From contig CAVZPO010000026.1 in NCBI GenBank assembly GCA_963777165.1, forward strand, positions 186,001-250,000: a DNA stretch of 64,000 nt. The letters are read 5' to 3'. The position numbers and the translations under genes were made by a program. Source of the DNA: DYJB01 sp963777165 (GTDB lineage Bacteria > Chloroflexota > Anaerolineae > Anaerolineales > E44-bin32). This document shows positions 53,233-62,709 of the stretch, piece by piece; position 1 is the first letter of the stretch; every line of letters starts with the position of its first letter. The notes under the pieces are model-generated. The model worked only from the letters and a program-made list of their open reading frames with translations. It was not told the origin of the DNA and did not search any database.

Positions 53233-54602
53233 CCGGGTTCCTCGCGGCGGCATGCGTGCGCAAGGCGGCCGAGACGCTGGCCAACAGGGCCGCCTCTTGC
53301 TCGGGAAGCACGGTGCGCGGGTCGAGGATCAGGCGCTTGCTCTCGACGCGCGCGATCACCGGCACCGCACCTAGACGCAGGCGTTCCGCCATCAGATTGG
53401 GTTGAGGCACATCCAGCGCCAGCAGCCAGGAGGGCAGCGTCTCCTCGGGCAGGCTGCCCCCACCGACGGTCGACAGGCCCTGGATCACCGCGCCGGCCTG
53501 CAGTGCGGTTGCCCAGGCGTCGGCCTTGGCGCGCAGGTCCTCCGGACGTGCGGCGATCATCCGCCACACGGGGATCTCGCGCGTGGCTTCATCCCTCAAG
53601 TAGTGGGTGAGGGTCGCCGCAAGAGCTGCCAGGCACAGTTTGTCCGGCCGAACGGCGCGGGCGAGTGGATGCCGGCGCAGGCGGTCGACTTGCGCACTGG
53701 CGCCGACGAGGATTCCGGCCTGTGGCCCGCCCAGCAGCTTGTCCCCCGAAAAGGCCACGAGCGCCGCGCCGGACCGGAGCAATTCTTGCACGGTGGGCTC
53801 GTGCGCCAACCCGAACGCGGTCGTATCCAGAAGCGCGCCGGAGCCGAGGTCGTCCACGACCGGCAGGCGCGTGGCGCCGGGCAAGGGCGACCAGTTCGGC
53901 AAGATCCGGCTCGGCCGTGAAGCCGACGATGCGGAAGTTGGAGTGGTGCGCGCGAAGAAGGAGTGCTGTGCGATCGGTGAGGGCGGCCTCGAAGTCTCTC
54001 AAGTGCGTGCGGTTGGTCGTACCCACCTCGACCAGACGCGCCCCCGACTCCTTCATCACGTCCGGAATGCGGAACCCGCCGCCGACCTCGACCAGCTGCG
54101 AGCGGGCGATCACCACCTCCCGCCGGCGGGCGAGGGCCGTCAGCGCCAGCAGGACCGCCGCAGCGTTGTTGTTGACCACCAGTGCGGCCTCGACGTCCAG
54201 CAGCCGCCGCAGCAGCGCTTCAGCGTGCGCTTCGCGCGCGCCGCGCGTGCCGCCGGCCAGGTCGTATTCGAGCGTGCTGTACCCGCCGGCGATCTCGAGC
54301 ATCGCCTGCGTCGCCGCCGGGCTGAGCGGCGCGCGACCGAGGTTGGTGTGCAGGATGACGCCGGTGGCGTTGATCACCGGCTGGAGCGTGGGGGCGATCC
54401 AGCTTTCCAGGCGCCGACCGGCCTCGGCGATCAGTGCGGCTTCGTCCGGCGGCAGCCCACCGCTGCGGATCAGCCCGCGCGCCTCATCGAGCGTCTCGTG
54501 CAGGGCTTGCAGTGTGAGCCGGCGACCAAATCGCCCCTCCAGGCCGTCCGCCGTCGCCGCCTGGAGCAGACGATCGACCGACGGGAGGGCGCGCAGGCTC
54601 AC
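53216..54602 (-). CDS. selA: L-seryl-tRNA(Sec) selenium transferase SelA (frameshifted in this sequence)
   Basis: SelA converts seryl-tRNA(Sec) to selenocysteyl-tRNA with selenophosphate. Starting at GTG 54602, it shows NATGVILHTNLGRAPLS, GYSTLEYDLAGGTRG, VVNNNAAAVLLAL and KESGARLVEVGTTNRTH; after the shift, VVDDLGSGALLD and the PLP lysine in FSGDKLLGGPQAG. Dropping one G near 53872 joins the parts as ARRHRLPVVDDLGSG. The span of 1387 nt is one base over 462 codons. No selB, selD or selC is in the window. Confidence 0.92.
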
Positions 54603-54994
54603 CGGTTCGCTCTCCAGGTGCTGCGTTCGACGGCGCGGACCAGCGACTCCACGCCGCCCAGGCCGACGGCCAGCAGCAACACCAGAGGCAGCGTCAGTGT
54701 GCGGTTGATCTGCAGCCACATGCAGGTCCCGGCCAGCAAGCCGACCAGCAGCGATTGCCGCAGCAGGACGCGCCCCGAAACCGGGGAAGGATCGAAGCGG
54801 CGGTGAAGGACCCAGACGAAGGGCAGGGCGGTGCCGGTGACCGCCAGCGTCCACAGGAAGAAGAACAGCCAGCGAGGTCCGACGGTGGGGAGCGTCGTAT
54901 TGAGCAGCACGAGCAGCCCGAGCCATCCGGCGCAAGCCAGGATGGCCGCGGCAACCATCAGGGAGCGGTAGCTTGACGATCCTGGATCCGACAT
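54599..54994 (-). CDS. four-helix membrane protein, translationally coupled to selA
   Basis: The 131-aa protein has four predicted helices (about residues 12-31, 42-61, 77-92 and 97-117). Its TGA overlaps the GTG of selA. I do not recognise the family. The start, ATG 54994, lies close to the divergent ABC-F gene. Confidence 0.6.
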   Translation of the reverse strand: MSDPGSSSYRSLMVAAAILACAGWLGLLVLLNTTLPTVGPRWLFFFLWTLAVTGTALPFVWVLHRRFDPSPVSGRVLLRQSLLVGLLAGTCMWLQINRTLTLPLVLLLAVGLGGVESLVRAVERSTWRANR

Positions 54995-55086
54995 TCCTGA
55001 GCGGCCTGGCGAACGTGGCCGCGATTATAGCCCAGCGGGCGCGAGGCGTTGACCCCTGGCAGCCAGGCCGCGCCGTGCCTGGCAGG

Positions 55087-55092
55087 TATAAT
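55087..55092 (+). promoter_or_regulatory. predicted -10 element of the ABC-F gene
   Basis: A perfect TATAAT lies 15 bases before ATG 55108 with no ribosome binding site between; the mRNA leader would be under 12 bases. No -35 hexamer sits at the right distance. Confidence 0.5.
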
Positions 55093-55107
55093 CTGCCGCG
55101 AGACCCG

Positions 55108-57012
55108 ATGTCGCTCCTAAGTGCCACCGACCTGGCCAAAGCCTTCGGCGCGCAAGATGTGTTCGAAGGCGTGACGCTGGCCATCCCCCATCAAGCGCGG
55201 ATCGCGCTCGTCGGTCCCAACGGCGTTGGGAAGACGACGCTGCTGCGGATTCTGGCCGGCCTCGAGCCGCCGGACCGCGGCCGAACACAGCGCGCCCGCA
55301 GCTTGCGCGTCGGCTACCTGGCTCAGGAGACGCTGTCAGCAGAAGGGCGACAGGCCCTGCAGGCCGTCAGCCTGTGGGACTGGTGCGTCGAGGCGCTCGC
55401 CGCGCTACGCGCCCAGGAGGCCGAGCTGCAGCGCCTGGAAGGCGCCATGGCTGACCCGCAGCAAGCCGTCGGGGCCATGGCGCGCTATGGCCCGCTGCAG
55501 GAGGAGTTCGAGCGGGCAGGCGGGTATGCCTATCCGGCGCGCGTGCGGCGTGTGCTCAACGGCCTGGGCTTCACCCCTGCCGAAGACGGCGTCGCGCTCG
55601 GCCGGCTGTCCGGCGGCGAGCGGACCCGGGCGGAGCTGGCGCGGCTGCTGCTCGAGGATCCCGACCTGCTGATCCTGGACGAGCCGACCAACCATCTGGA
55701 CGTCGAAGCCGTCGAGTGGCTGGAAGGATGGCTGACCGAATGGCCGGGCGCGGCGCTGGTGGTCTCGCATGACCGCTACTTCCTCGACCGCGTGGCCGAC
55801 GCGGTCTGGGAGCTGGCTCCGCATGGCCTCGAGACGTACCGGGGCAACTACACTGCCTACCTCCGGCAACGCTCGGAACGGAGGGCGCTGCAGCAAGTCG
55901 TCTTCGATGCTCAGCAGGAGCATGTGCGCAAGGAGCAGGAGTACATCCGCCGCAACATGGCCGGCCAGAACACGCGCCAGGCACAGGGGCGGCGCAAGCG
56001 GCTGGAGCGCATGTTGCGCGACGAGGCCGCCGACCGTCCGCAGACGGAGAAATCCGTCCACCTGGCGCTGCAGCCGGCGTCGCGGTCTGGCGACATCGTG
56101 CTGGAGACGGAGGCGCTGAACGTCGGCTACGCCGACGACCCCGCCGCCCTGTTCTCCGTCCCTGACATGGTGCTGCGGCGGGGCGAGTGCGCCGCGCTCA
56201 TCGGACCCAACGGGGCGGGCAAGACCACCTTCCTGAAGACCATCCTGGGCGAGACGCCCGCCTTCTCGGGTGGGGTTCGCATGGGCGCCAACCTGCACCT
56301 TGGCTACTTCGCCCAGGCGCATCAGGGGCTGGACCCGGATCGGACCGTGCTCGAAGAAATCCAGGAGACGGCGCCGCGTTGGACCGTGGCCCAGTGCCGG
56401 AACTTCCTGGCGCGCTTCCTATTCACCGGCGAAACGGTCGAGAAGACGATTGCCGTCCTCTCCGGCGGAGAGCACGGGCGCGTCGCCCTGGCCAAACTCG
56501 CCCTGCAGGGCGCCAATCTGCTTCTTCTGGACGAGCCGACCAACCACCTCGATCTGCCGTCGCAGGAGATCCTACAGGAGGCGTTGCAGGAATTCCCCGG
56601 AACGATCCTTTTGGTCTCCCACGATCGCTACCTGATCAATGCTCTGGCGACGCAGGTCTGGGCGATCCACCCCGGGACGCGGCGCATGGTCGTCTTCGCC
56701 GGCAACTACAGCGCCTACGGCCTGCAGCGAAGAGTCGAGCAGGAGCGCACTCGCTCGGCCGAATCCGGCGAGCGACGTCGCGACAAGCCGCGGCGGCGAG
56801 ATCCGATGGCGACTGAGATTCGCGCCGCGGAGGACCGCATCGCCAGCCTGGAGGTCGAGCTGACGGAACTAGCCGCGCAGCTGGAAGCGGCCGGGGCAAA
56901 TGTCGCCCGCGTCTCCGAGGTCGGAGGCCGTTATGCGGCGGTCCAGGCGCGGTTGGAAGCCGAGTTGGAAGCCTGGGAACGGCTGGCCCGAGGGCCGCTT
57001 CCCCCGGCGTGA
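55108..57012 (+). CDS. ABC-F family ATPase
   Basis: ABC-F proteins have two ATPase domains without membrane helices and act on the ribosome (translation factors or antibiotic protection). The 634-aa protein has GPNGVGKT and LSGGERTR with LLILDEPTNHLD, then GPNGAGKT and LSGGEHGR with LLLLDEPTNHLD. An inter-domain linker helix region (about residues 250-320) and a C-terminal coiled-coil (from about 560) fit the Uup/YheS-like group. ATG 55108 is used; upstream in-frame sequence is not conserved-looking. Confidence 0.92.
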   Translation: MSLLSATDLAKAFGAQDVFEGVTLAIPHQARIALVGPNGVGKTTLLRILAGLEPPDRGRTQRARSLRVGYLAQETLSAEGRQALQAVSLWDWCVEALAALRAQEAELQRLEGAMADPQQAVGAMARYGPLQEEFERAGGYAYPARVRRVLNGLGFTPAEDGVALGRLSGGERTRAELARLLLEDPDLLILDEPTNHLDVEAVEWLEGWLTEWPGAALVVSHDRYFLDRVADAVWELAPHGLETYRGNYTAYLRQRSERRALQQVVFDAQQEHVRKEQEYIRRNMAGQNTRQAQGRRKRLERMLRDEAADRPQTEKSVHLALQPASRSGDIVLETEALNVGYADDPAALFSVPDMVLRRGECAALIGPNGAGKTTFLKTILGETPAFSGGVRMGANLHLGYFAQAHQGLDPDRTVLEEIQETAPRWTVAQCRNFLARFLFTGETVEKTIAVLSGGEHGRVALAKLALQGANLLLLDEPTNHLDLPSQEILQEALQEFPGTILLVSHDRYLINALATQVWAIHPGTRRMVVFAGNYSAYGLQRRVEQERTRSAESGERRRDKPRRRDPMATEIRAAEDRIASLEVELTELAAQLEAAGANVARVSEVGGRYAAVQARLEAELEAWERLARGPLPPA

Positions 57013-57054
57013 TAAAATGCTTCCTTTGGGAACACGGGTGTTGAGGAGCGATCG

Positions 57055-58494
57055 TTGAGACCCCGAGCGCGCAAGCCGCAAGCCGTTCGACGCCGCACCG
57101 GCGGTGCCTTTCCCGAATGGGTGATCAAGGCACTGGCGGCGGCGTTCGTCGTGGCGGCTGTCGGCTCCGGCATCCTGGTCTTCACCACGGTGCGCGGCCT
57201 GGCATCGGCCTGGACCGGCACGGGCATCAACCCGTTCCAGTCGTCGGGCGGTGAGACGACCGACGGCACGCCGGCCCTCCCTACACCGGTGGCGAACATC
57301 GGCGAGGCCGCGCCGGAGTGGAACGGCAGCGACCGGGTCACGATCCTGCTCATGGGCCTGGATTACCGCGACTGGCTGGAGGACGAAGGTCCGCCGCGCA
57401 CCAATTCGATGATGCTGATCACCCTCGATCCAGTGGCGCGCACGGCAGGCATGGTCTCGATCCCGCGCGATCTGTGGGTGGCCATTCCCGGGTTCGAGCA
57501 CAACCGCATCAACACCGCCTACTCGCAGGGCGAGTCCTTCAAAGTGCCCGGCGGCGGACCCGGGCTGGCGATGCGCACGGTGGAGAACCTGCTCGGCGTC
57601 CCGGTGCAGTATTACGCCGTGATCGACTTTCACACCTTCGAACGCATGGTGGATGAGATCGGGGGCGTCGACATCCTCGTCATGCAGGACGTCAAGATTT
57701 CGCCCCTCGGTCGTCCCAGCCGCTGGCTGCATGCCGGCAAGAGCGAGCATCTCGACGGCCCGGACTCGCTGGCCTACGCCCGCGCCCGCAAGACCGAAGG
57801 TGGCGATTTCGACCGCGCCAGCCGCCAGCAGCAGGTCGCCATGGCATTGCGCGACACGATCCTCGACCTGGACATGGTGCCCACGCTGTTGACCAAGTCG
57901 CCGGCCCTCTACCAGGACCTCTCGGCCGGCATCCGCACCAACCTCAGCCTGGACCAGATGATCTCCCTGGGGATGATGGCGCTGCAGGTCCCGAAGGGGA
58001 ACATCCAACGGGGTGTGATTGCGCCGCCCGACCAGGTGTCGCTCGAGACGCTGCCGGACGGCGCCCAGGTGCTGAAGCCGGTCCCGGACAAGATCCGCGA
58101 ACTGCGCGATCAGATCTTCACCAACACCAGCGCCGTCGGCCCGTCCGTGCTGGCGGAGGACCCGGGGGAGGGCGCCCGGATCGAAGCGGCGCGCATCTCG
58201 GTCCGCAACGGCTCGGGGGTGGAAGGCCTGGCGACGCAGACAGCCGACTTCTTCAAGGCCCAGGGGCTCAACGTCGTCGAGGTGGGCAACGCCGACCGCC
58301 TGGACTACGACAAGTCGATCCTGATGGTACAGAACGCGACCTATCCCTATGCGGTCCGCTTCTTGGCCGGCCTGATGAATCTCTCGCAGAGCCAGATCCT
58401 GTACCCGGTGACGTCGGACGCGGGACTGGATGTGATTGTCGTCCTGGGGCAGGATTGGGCGGCGTACGTCGTTCAGCAGGGCGGGCTGCACTGA
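57055..58494 (+). CDS. LytR-CpsA-Psr (LCP) family cell-wall ligase
   Basis: LCP proteins transfer polymer from a polyprenyl-diphosphate carrier to peptidoglycan. The 479-aa protein starts at TTG 57055 behind GAGGAG, has a basic N-terminus and a membrane helix (about residues 22-43), then the LCP domain with SIPRDLWVAIPG, HNRINTAYSQG, GGVDI and DGPDSLAYARARKTEGGDFDR. A C-terminal LytR_C domain (about 375-475) follows (RISVRNGSGVEGLA). A -10-like TAAAAT overlaps the ABC-F stop, so it may have its own promoter. Confidence 0.93.
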   Translation: MRPRARKPQAVRRRTGGAFPEWVIKALAAAFVVAAVGSGILVFTTVRGLASAWTGTGINPFQSSGGETTDGTPALPTPVANIGEAAPEWNGSDRVTILLMGLDYRDWLEDEGPPRTNSMMLITLDPVARTAGMVSIPRDLWVAIPGFEHNRINTAYSQGESFKVPGGGPGLAMRTVENLLGVPVQYYAVIDFHTFERMVDEIGGVDILVMQDVKISPLGRPSRWLHAGKSEHLDGPDSLAYARARKTEGGDFDRASRQQQVAMALRDTILDLDMVPTLLTKSPALYQDLSAGIRTNLSLDQMISLGMMALQVPKGNIQRGVIAPPDQVSLETLPDGAQVLKPVPDKIRELRDQIFTNTSAVGPSVLAEDPGEGARIEAARISVRNGSGVEGLATQTADFFKAQGLNVVEVGNADRLDYDKSILMVQNATYPYAVRFLAGLMNLSQSQILYPVTSDAGLDVIVVLGQDWAAYVVQQGGLH

Positions 58495-58518
58495 CCTGAC
58501 CGTCCTCGAGGCATCCGG

Positions 58519-58546
58519 GCGGTCCGCAAGGACCGCTCTTTCTATT
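58519..58546 (+). terminator. intrinsic terminator after the LCP gene
   Basis: Arms GCGGTCC and GGACCGC enclose GCAA, followed by TCTTTCTATT. It is the most typical hairpin-plus-T-tract terminator in the window. Confidence 0.75.
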
Positions 58547-58595
58547 CCAGAGGGGGGAATCGGGAGTGGGCCAGCCGGACGACTCCTATGGCCCA

Positions 58596-59114
58596 CTAGG
58601 GCGTGGAGATGGTGACCGCCACGGCCGCGGCTGCCAATCCGAGGATTGCGCCGGCGACCACGTCCGAAAGGTAGTGCACGCCAAGCGCGACCCGCGCCAG
58701 AGAGACCAGCGGGGCCCAGACGATGGCGATCGGTGCGGCCCAGGCGGGCCCCCAGGCGGCAAGCAGGACAGCCAGGAGTGCAGCCCGCGCGGCGTGGCCA
58801 GACGGGAACGAGTGCGGATCGGTGTTGCGATAGATCGCCCCCCATTCGCCGGGCGGGCGGCGCCGACGTACCAACAGCTTGATCGCCATGACAACCACCG
58901 CCAGTGCGGCGATGCTCAGCACCAGGTGGACGGCCCACGAGCGCCAGAACTCATCGCCGCGCCAGGCGATGATGGCCAGTGCCACACCCCAGAACCACGA
59001 GTCCCCCGAATGGGCGAACACGGTGGCGGCGACCCGCAATGCCCCCGGGCGCTCCGCCCGCCGCAGGCTCTCCGACCAGCGCGCGTCGGCCGAGAGCAGC
59101 CTTTCGAGGCTCAT
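58596..59114 (-). CDS. PAP2-family phosphatase
   Basis: The 172-aa membrane protein has the three PAP2 motifs: KLLVRRRRP, PSGHAAR and ARVALGVHYLSD, with the catalytic histidines. Such enzymes dephosphorylate undecaprenyl diphosphate or phosphatidate. It overlaps the nucleotidyltransferase gene by 4 bases, so the pair may act in lipid or cell-wall precursor metabolism. Confidence 0.9.
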   Translation of the reverse strand: MSLERLLSADARWSESLRRAERPGALRVAATVFAHSGDSWFWGVALAIIAWRGDEFWRSWAVHLVLSIAALAVVVMAIKLLVRRRRPPGEWGAIYRNTDPHSFPSGHAARAALLAVLLAAWGPAWAAPIAIVWAPLVSLARVALGVHYLSDVVAGAILGLAAAAVAVTISTP

Positions 59115-59884
59115 GCCTGGCTCCGGGCGCGCAGATGCTGCCGAACCATCTCGTACTGGTGAGGCTTATCCACGTCCATGCCGATTTCGGCATACGGGCA
59201 GCGTGTAATGTGGGTCTTCAATCCGAGGTGGCGGCCAACTCGCTGCTCGGCAGCCTCGAGCGAGAGCTGTCGGATCGCCCCGAGGAACAGCACGTCGAAG
59301 CCGACCAGCGCCGCCTGCTTGAAGGCGTTCTTGCGCGTGGCGTAGAGCGCATCCCACAAGCCGTCATCGGCGGCCACGGTGACGCGCATTCCATTCAGGT
59401 CGCCGCCGCATACTTCGACATCCTTCATGTGCGTGAACGATCGGCGCGAGCCCGGGAAGACCTGGTCCATCACCCGGCGCTCGACCACGGCATAGTCGAT
59501 GTCGGCGTCCGCCGCCTCGACCGTCTGCACGCGCCAATCGACCATCTCGGGGGTGATGGCGGGTATGTCGCCGCTGGCCAGCAGGATCTGCGTCGCCGCC
59601 GGATTCAGCCGGCGAACAGCCTGCAGGCCTGCGCGCACGTTGGCGATCATCGCACCCTGGTCGGGCACGAACGTGAACGCCGGGCCGAGTCGCAGCCCGA
59701 CCTCCGGCCCCGGCCCGACCATCACGACGTGTTCCACCCGCGCCGCACTTTCGAGCGCATCGAGCACCCACTGCACCATCGGGCGGCCTTCCAGCTCCAG
59801 CAATGCTTTGGGGCGGCCCTGCGTCAGCGGGTACAGGGGATCGTCGGGCCCCGGGGTGCCGCCGGCGATTACCAGTGCATCCAT
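59111..59884 (-). CDS. MobA-like NTP transferase
   Basis: The 257-aa protein has a Rossmann-like nucleotidyltransferase N-terminus (MDALVIAGGTPGPDDPL, then RPKALLELEGRPMVQWVLDAL) and a metal-binding aspartate in LASGDIPAIT. The substrate is unknown. It overlaps the PAP2 gene (ATGA), a link that suggests a nucleotide-activated alcohol or sugar phosphate in lipid synthesis. Confidence 0.8.
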   Translation of the reverse strand: MDALVIAGGTPGPDDPLYPLTQGRPKALLELEGRPMVQWVLDALESAARVEHVVMVGPGPEVGLRLGPAFTFVPDQGAMIANVRAGLQAVRRLNPAATQILLASGDIPAITPEMVDWRVQTVEAADADIDYAVVERRVMDQVFPGSRRSFTHMKDVEVCGGDLNGMRVTVAADDGLWDALYATRKNAFKQAALVGFDVLFLGAIRQLSLEAAEQRVGRHLGLKTHITRCPYAEIGMDVDKPHQYEMVRQHLRARSQA

Positions 59885-59921
59885 GCATCACTCCCCTTGG
59901 AGGCTGCCTGCGTGGCTGAGA

Positions 59922-60347
59922 TCATCCTCGGTCCCTGCCTCCGGCCGATGCCTTGCCGGGAGGGGGAAGAAGGTCGCGATGTGCCGCGTACCATTCCGCG
60001 CCCGGCTCCCAGGCGTACCGGGCGAGGTCGATCCTTCCGTCCTCGCCGAATACAACCCCCTCGTCCACCAGCAGGAGGCGCTGAACCTCCGGGCCCTCGC
60101 CGCGGCGCAGACTGACTTGGCCGCGTGCATTGACCACTCGCTGCCAGGGTATCCCCTCTGGGCACTCGGCCATGGCGTAGCCGACCCAACGCGCCTTGAC
60201 ATGCTCGTAACCCCGTAGATCCACCCCGGGAGGCGGAGGGATGAGCGCAGCCACCTGGCCGTACGTCATCAGCCGCCCGGCGGGGACAGACCTCACCACC
60301 TCGTACACCTGCGTTCGGAAGACGGGAGCCAGGCCGGTTCCGCTCAT
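59922..60347 (-). CDS. alkyltransferase-like protein (MGMT fold without the reactive cysteine)
   Basis: The 141-aa protein has the helix-turn-helix and recognition segment of O6-alkylguanine-DNA alkyltransferases (VPAGRLMTYGQVAALI, ARWVGYAMAECP), but the PCHRV motif reads PWQRVVNARG. With tryptophan in place of cysteine it matches alkyltransferase-like (ATL) proteins, which bind O6-alkylguanine and recruit nucleotide excision repair. It lies on the same strand as the next gene. Confidence 0.85.
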   Translation of the reverse strand: MSGTGLAPVFRTQVYEVVRSVPAGRLMTYGQVAALIPPPPGVDLRGYEHVKARWVGYAMAECPEGIPWQRVVNARGQVSLRRGEGPEVQRLLLVDEGVVFGEDGRIDLARYAWEPGAEWYAAHRDLLPPPGKASAGGRDRG

Positions 60348-60367
60348 GACGGAGCCTCAAGCGCCCT

Positions 60368-61268
60368 TCAGTTCAGCAGCTGAAGCTGCGGCTGGAGTCC
60401 CAGGCGGTCGATCAGACCCTGGAGCTCTTCCGTGGTCAGACTGCGGCCCTTCCCGGCCACCGCCACGAGTGCCGCTTCCATCATGTTGGTGCCGAACGAG
60501 CGACCCTCCAGCACCGGCGTGGAAGTGACGAGGGCCTTCGCTCCCGCCTGACGGAAGAGCGCCGCATCCGCCGGGGTCGTGGTATTGGTGGCTACCACTT
60601 TGCCGAGTATGTGCTCCGGCATGTAGCGCGTGATGTACAACGCGTCGCCTGCGATCACCGTTGCCCAGTCGAATGCCCGGCCCCAGCGAGGCGTGCGCTT
60701 CTCCTGATCCTTGCCGGTCGGGTACAGCCATGCAGATCGGGATACGACCAACGACCGGCAGGAGGATGCGCGCCATCCGCTTGACGGACTTCAGGCTGCG
60801 GAGAGGGACGTTGACCCCGAGGGCGAACATCAGGTCACCGAAGATGCACTCGTAGCCCTCCTGGATGAAGCCGCTGGACATCCCCCAGCGGTCGGACCCG
60901 AGGTTGATGAAGGCGCGCTTGGGTTGGATCTGGTCGCCGAGGGTGCGTTCGATGAATCCTGCCAGTTGGCGCTCGAGCGTATTCTTGAGACCGGCGCCGT
61001 CCACGTAGGGGGTCTTACGGACATAGCGAACGAGCTTGCGCGCCGAGTACAGCGGATAAGCGTGCCCGTCAACGACGATCGCCAGGTCGGCACCGCCGAC
61101 GCCAAAGGCGTCGACGTGACCATCCAGTTCCTGGAACAGTCGGGCGGCCTTCTCCATGTCCCCGTCGGTGCCGATGCGCTCGATCCGGATGCGTTCCCCG
61201 AGCAGGTCGATCTCGACGGCCTTGTCCCGCTTCGAGGATCCAATGCTGATGCTCACGGCTCGTTTCAT
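60368..61268 (-). CDS. conserved protein often labelled quinate 5-dehydrogenase-like (frameshifted in this sequence)
   Basis: Starting at ATG 61268 behind AGGAGA, the protein begins MKRAVSISIGSSKRDKAVEI and continues GTDGDMEKAARLFQELDG and VDAFGVGGADLAIVVDG. After a shift near 60730 it continues as WLYPTGKDQEKRTPRWGR, FDWATVIAGDALYITRYMP, VVATNTTTPADAALFR and VLEGRSFGTNMMEAALVA. The span of 901 nt is one base over 300 codons. By memory the family is common in Chloroflexota and the dehydrogenase label is not well founded. Confidence 0.7.
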
Positions 61269-61323
61269 CGTTTCTCCTGGGATCCGCGTATGCCGGTGCA
61301 TGCACGGCGATCTGCGCTGCGCT

Positions 61324-62709
61324 TCAGGGTCCGCCACCCACCGCGGGCGGCTGGATGGCAGGTGCAGGGGCGCCGGCCCCCACCTCGACGATCGCCTCGC
61401 CCCCATCGTAGCGCCGAAGCTGAGGGTAGCGCGCGGAAACCCAGCCCAGCGTCAGCAGGCAGCCCAGCCCGCCGGTCACGACCGAGATGGGCGCGCCGAA
61501 GGCCTGGGCCACCAGTCCGGCCTCCAGTTCTCCGAGTTGCGGCCCGCCGAGGAAGAACATCTGATTCACGCTCGTCATCCGGCCGCGCAGGCGATCGGGC
61601 GTGAGCAGCTGGCGGATGGTGTTGCGAATGATCGTGCTGACCCCATCGCTCCCGCCGACCATGACCAGCGACAGGAAGGTGAGCCAGAACGATCGGGACA
61701 GGCCGAAGATGACCGTGGCCAGGCCGAAGAAGGCCACGGAAGAGATCAACACCTTGCCTTGTCGGCGGATGGGTCCGGAGAAGGCGAGCACGGCGGCGAC
61801 GGCGCCGGCGCCGATGGACGGCCCGGCCACCAGCCAGCCGTACCCAACGGCTCCCACCCCCAGGAGGTCGCGGGCGAAGATCGGCAGCAGCGCCGTAGCG
61901 GAAGAGAAGAAGGTAGCCAGGAAATCGAGCAGCATGGTGGGAAAGATCATGGCGTGCCGGAGGACGAATCGCAGGCCTTCCCCGGCCGAGCGCAGGAATG
62001 CGCCGACCGGCTCACGCCGGACGTGTTGCAGCGCCGACGAGTCGATCTCGCCTTGCTGCGCCACGCCGCCCATCATCACCAGCGCCACCAACACCGCGGC
62101 GTATGACACGGCGTTGATCCAGTAGACGTAGCTTATGCCGGCCCCGGCGATCACCAACCCGCCCAAAGCCGGGCCGGCGATTGACCCGAATTGGAAGGCG
62201 ATCGAGTTCAGGCTGAAGGCGTTGGTCAAGTCCCCGCGCTCGACCAGGTTTGGGACGAGGGCCTGGCGGGCGGGCATGTCGAAGGTGGCGACGCCGGAGC
62301 TGAGGGCAGTGATGGCGTAGATCGACCACAGGGCAGCCGCCCCGCTCATGGTCAGCCAGCCCAGCAGAGCCGCCAGCAGCGCCAACGCAGTCTGGGTGAG
62401 GAACATCAGCCGCCGGCGGTTGACCGAGTTGGCGGCGACGCCGGCGACCAGCGAGAGCACCAGGATCGGCAAGATATTGGCCAGCCCCACGGCCCCCAAA
62501 GCGATCGGCTCGGGATTGATCTCGTGGATGTGCCACAACACCGCGGCGGCCTGCATCCGGGTGCCGGTGACCGAGATGAGCAAGCCGATCCACAGGAGCC
62601 TGTAGCGGCGATGGCGCAGGGCGGGAGGGAATCGCATGCCGGTGGAAGCGCCGGACGTCGGCCGAAAAGCGCTAGGTCCCCCCGTCTCTCGGGATGAGGT
62701 GGTCGTCAT
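61324..62709 (-). CDS. MFS transporter, EntS/DHA3-like
   Basis: The 461-aa protein has 12 predicted helices and the MFS loop motifs VNRRRLMF and ATFDMPARQALVPNLV, typical of the DHA3/EntS exporter group (siderophore or drug export). ATG 62709 overlaps nadE by 38 bases; ATG 62637 (MRFPPALRHRRYRLLW) is an alternative that would avoid the overlap. The substrate is unknown. Confidence 0.85.
   Translation of the reverse strand: MTTTSSRETGGPSAFRPTSGASTGMRFPPALRHRRYRLLWIGLLISVTGTRMQAAAVLWHIHEINPEPIALGAVGLANILPILVLSLVAGVAANSVNRRRLMFLTQTALALLAALLGWLTMSGAAALWSIYAITALSSGVATFDMPARQALVPNLVERGDLTNAFSLNSIAFQFGSIAGPALGGLVIAGAGISYVYWINAVSYAAVLVALVMMGGVAQQGEIDSSALQHVRREPVGAFLRSAGEGLRFVLRHAMIFPTMLLDFLATFFSSATALLPIFARDLLGVGAVGYGWLVAGPSIGAGAVAAVLAFSGPIRRQGKVLISSVAFFGLATVIFGLSRSFWLTFLSLVMVGGSDGVSTIIRNTIRQLLTPDRLRGRMTSVNQMFFLGGPQLGELEAGLVAQAFGAPISVVTGGLGCLLTLGWVSARYPQLRRYDGGEAIVEVGAGAPAPAIQPPAVGGGP

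Noticed and set aside
56869..58938. 689-codon minus-strand open frame over the LCP gene
   Set aside because: The LCP protein on the plus strand has all family motifs; the mirror frame has none.
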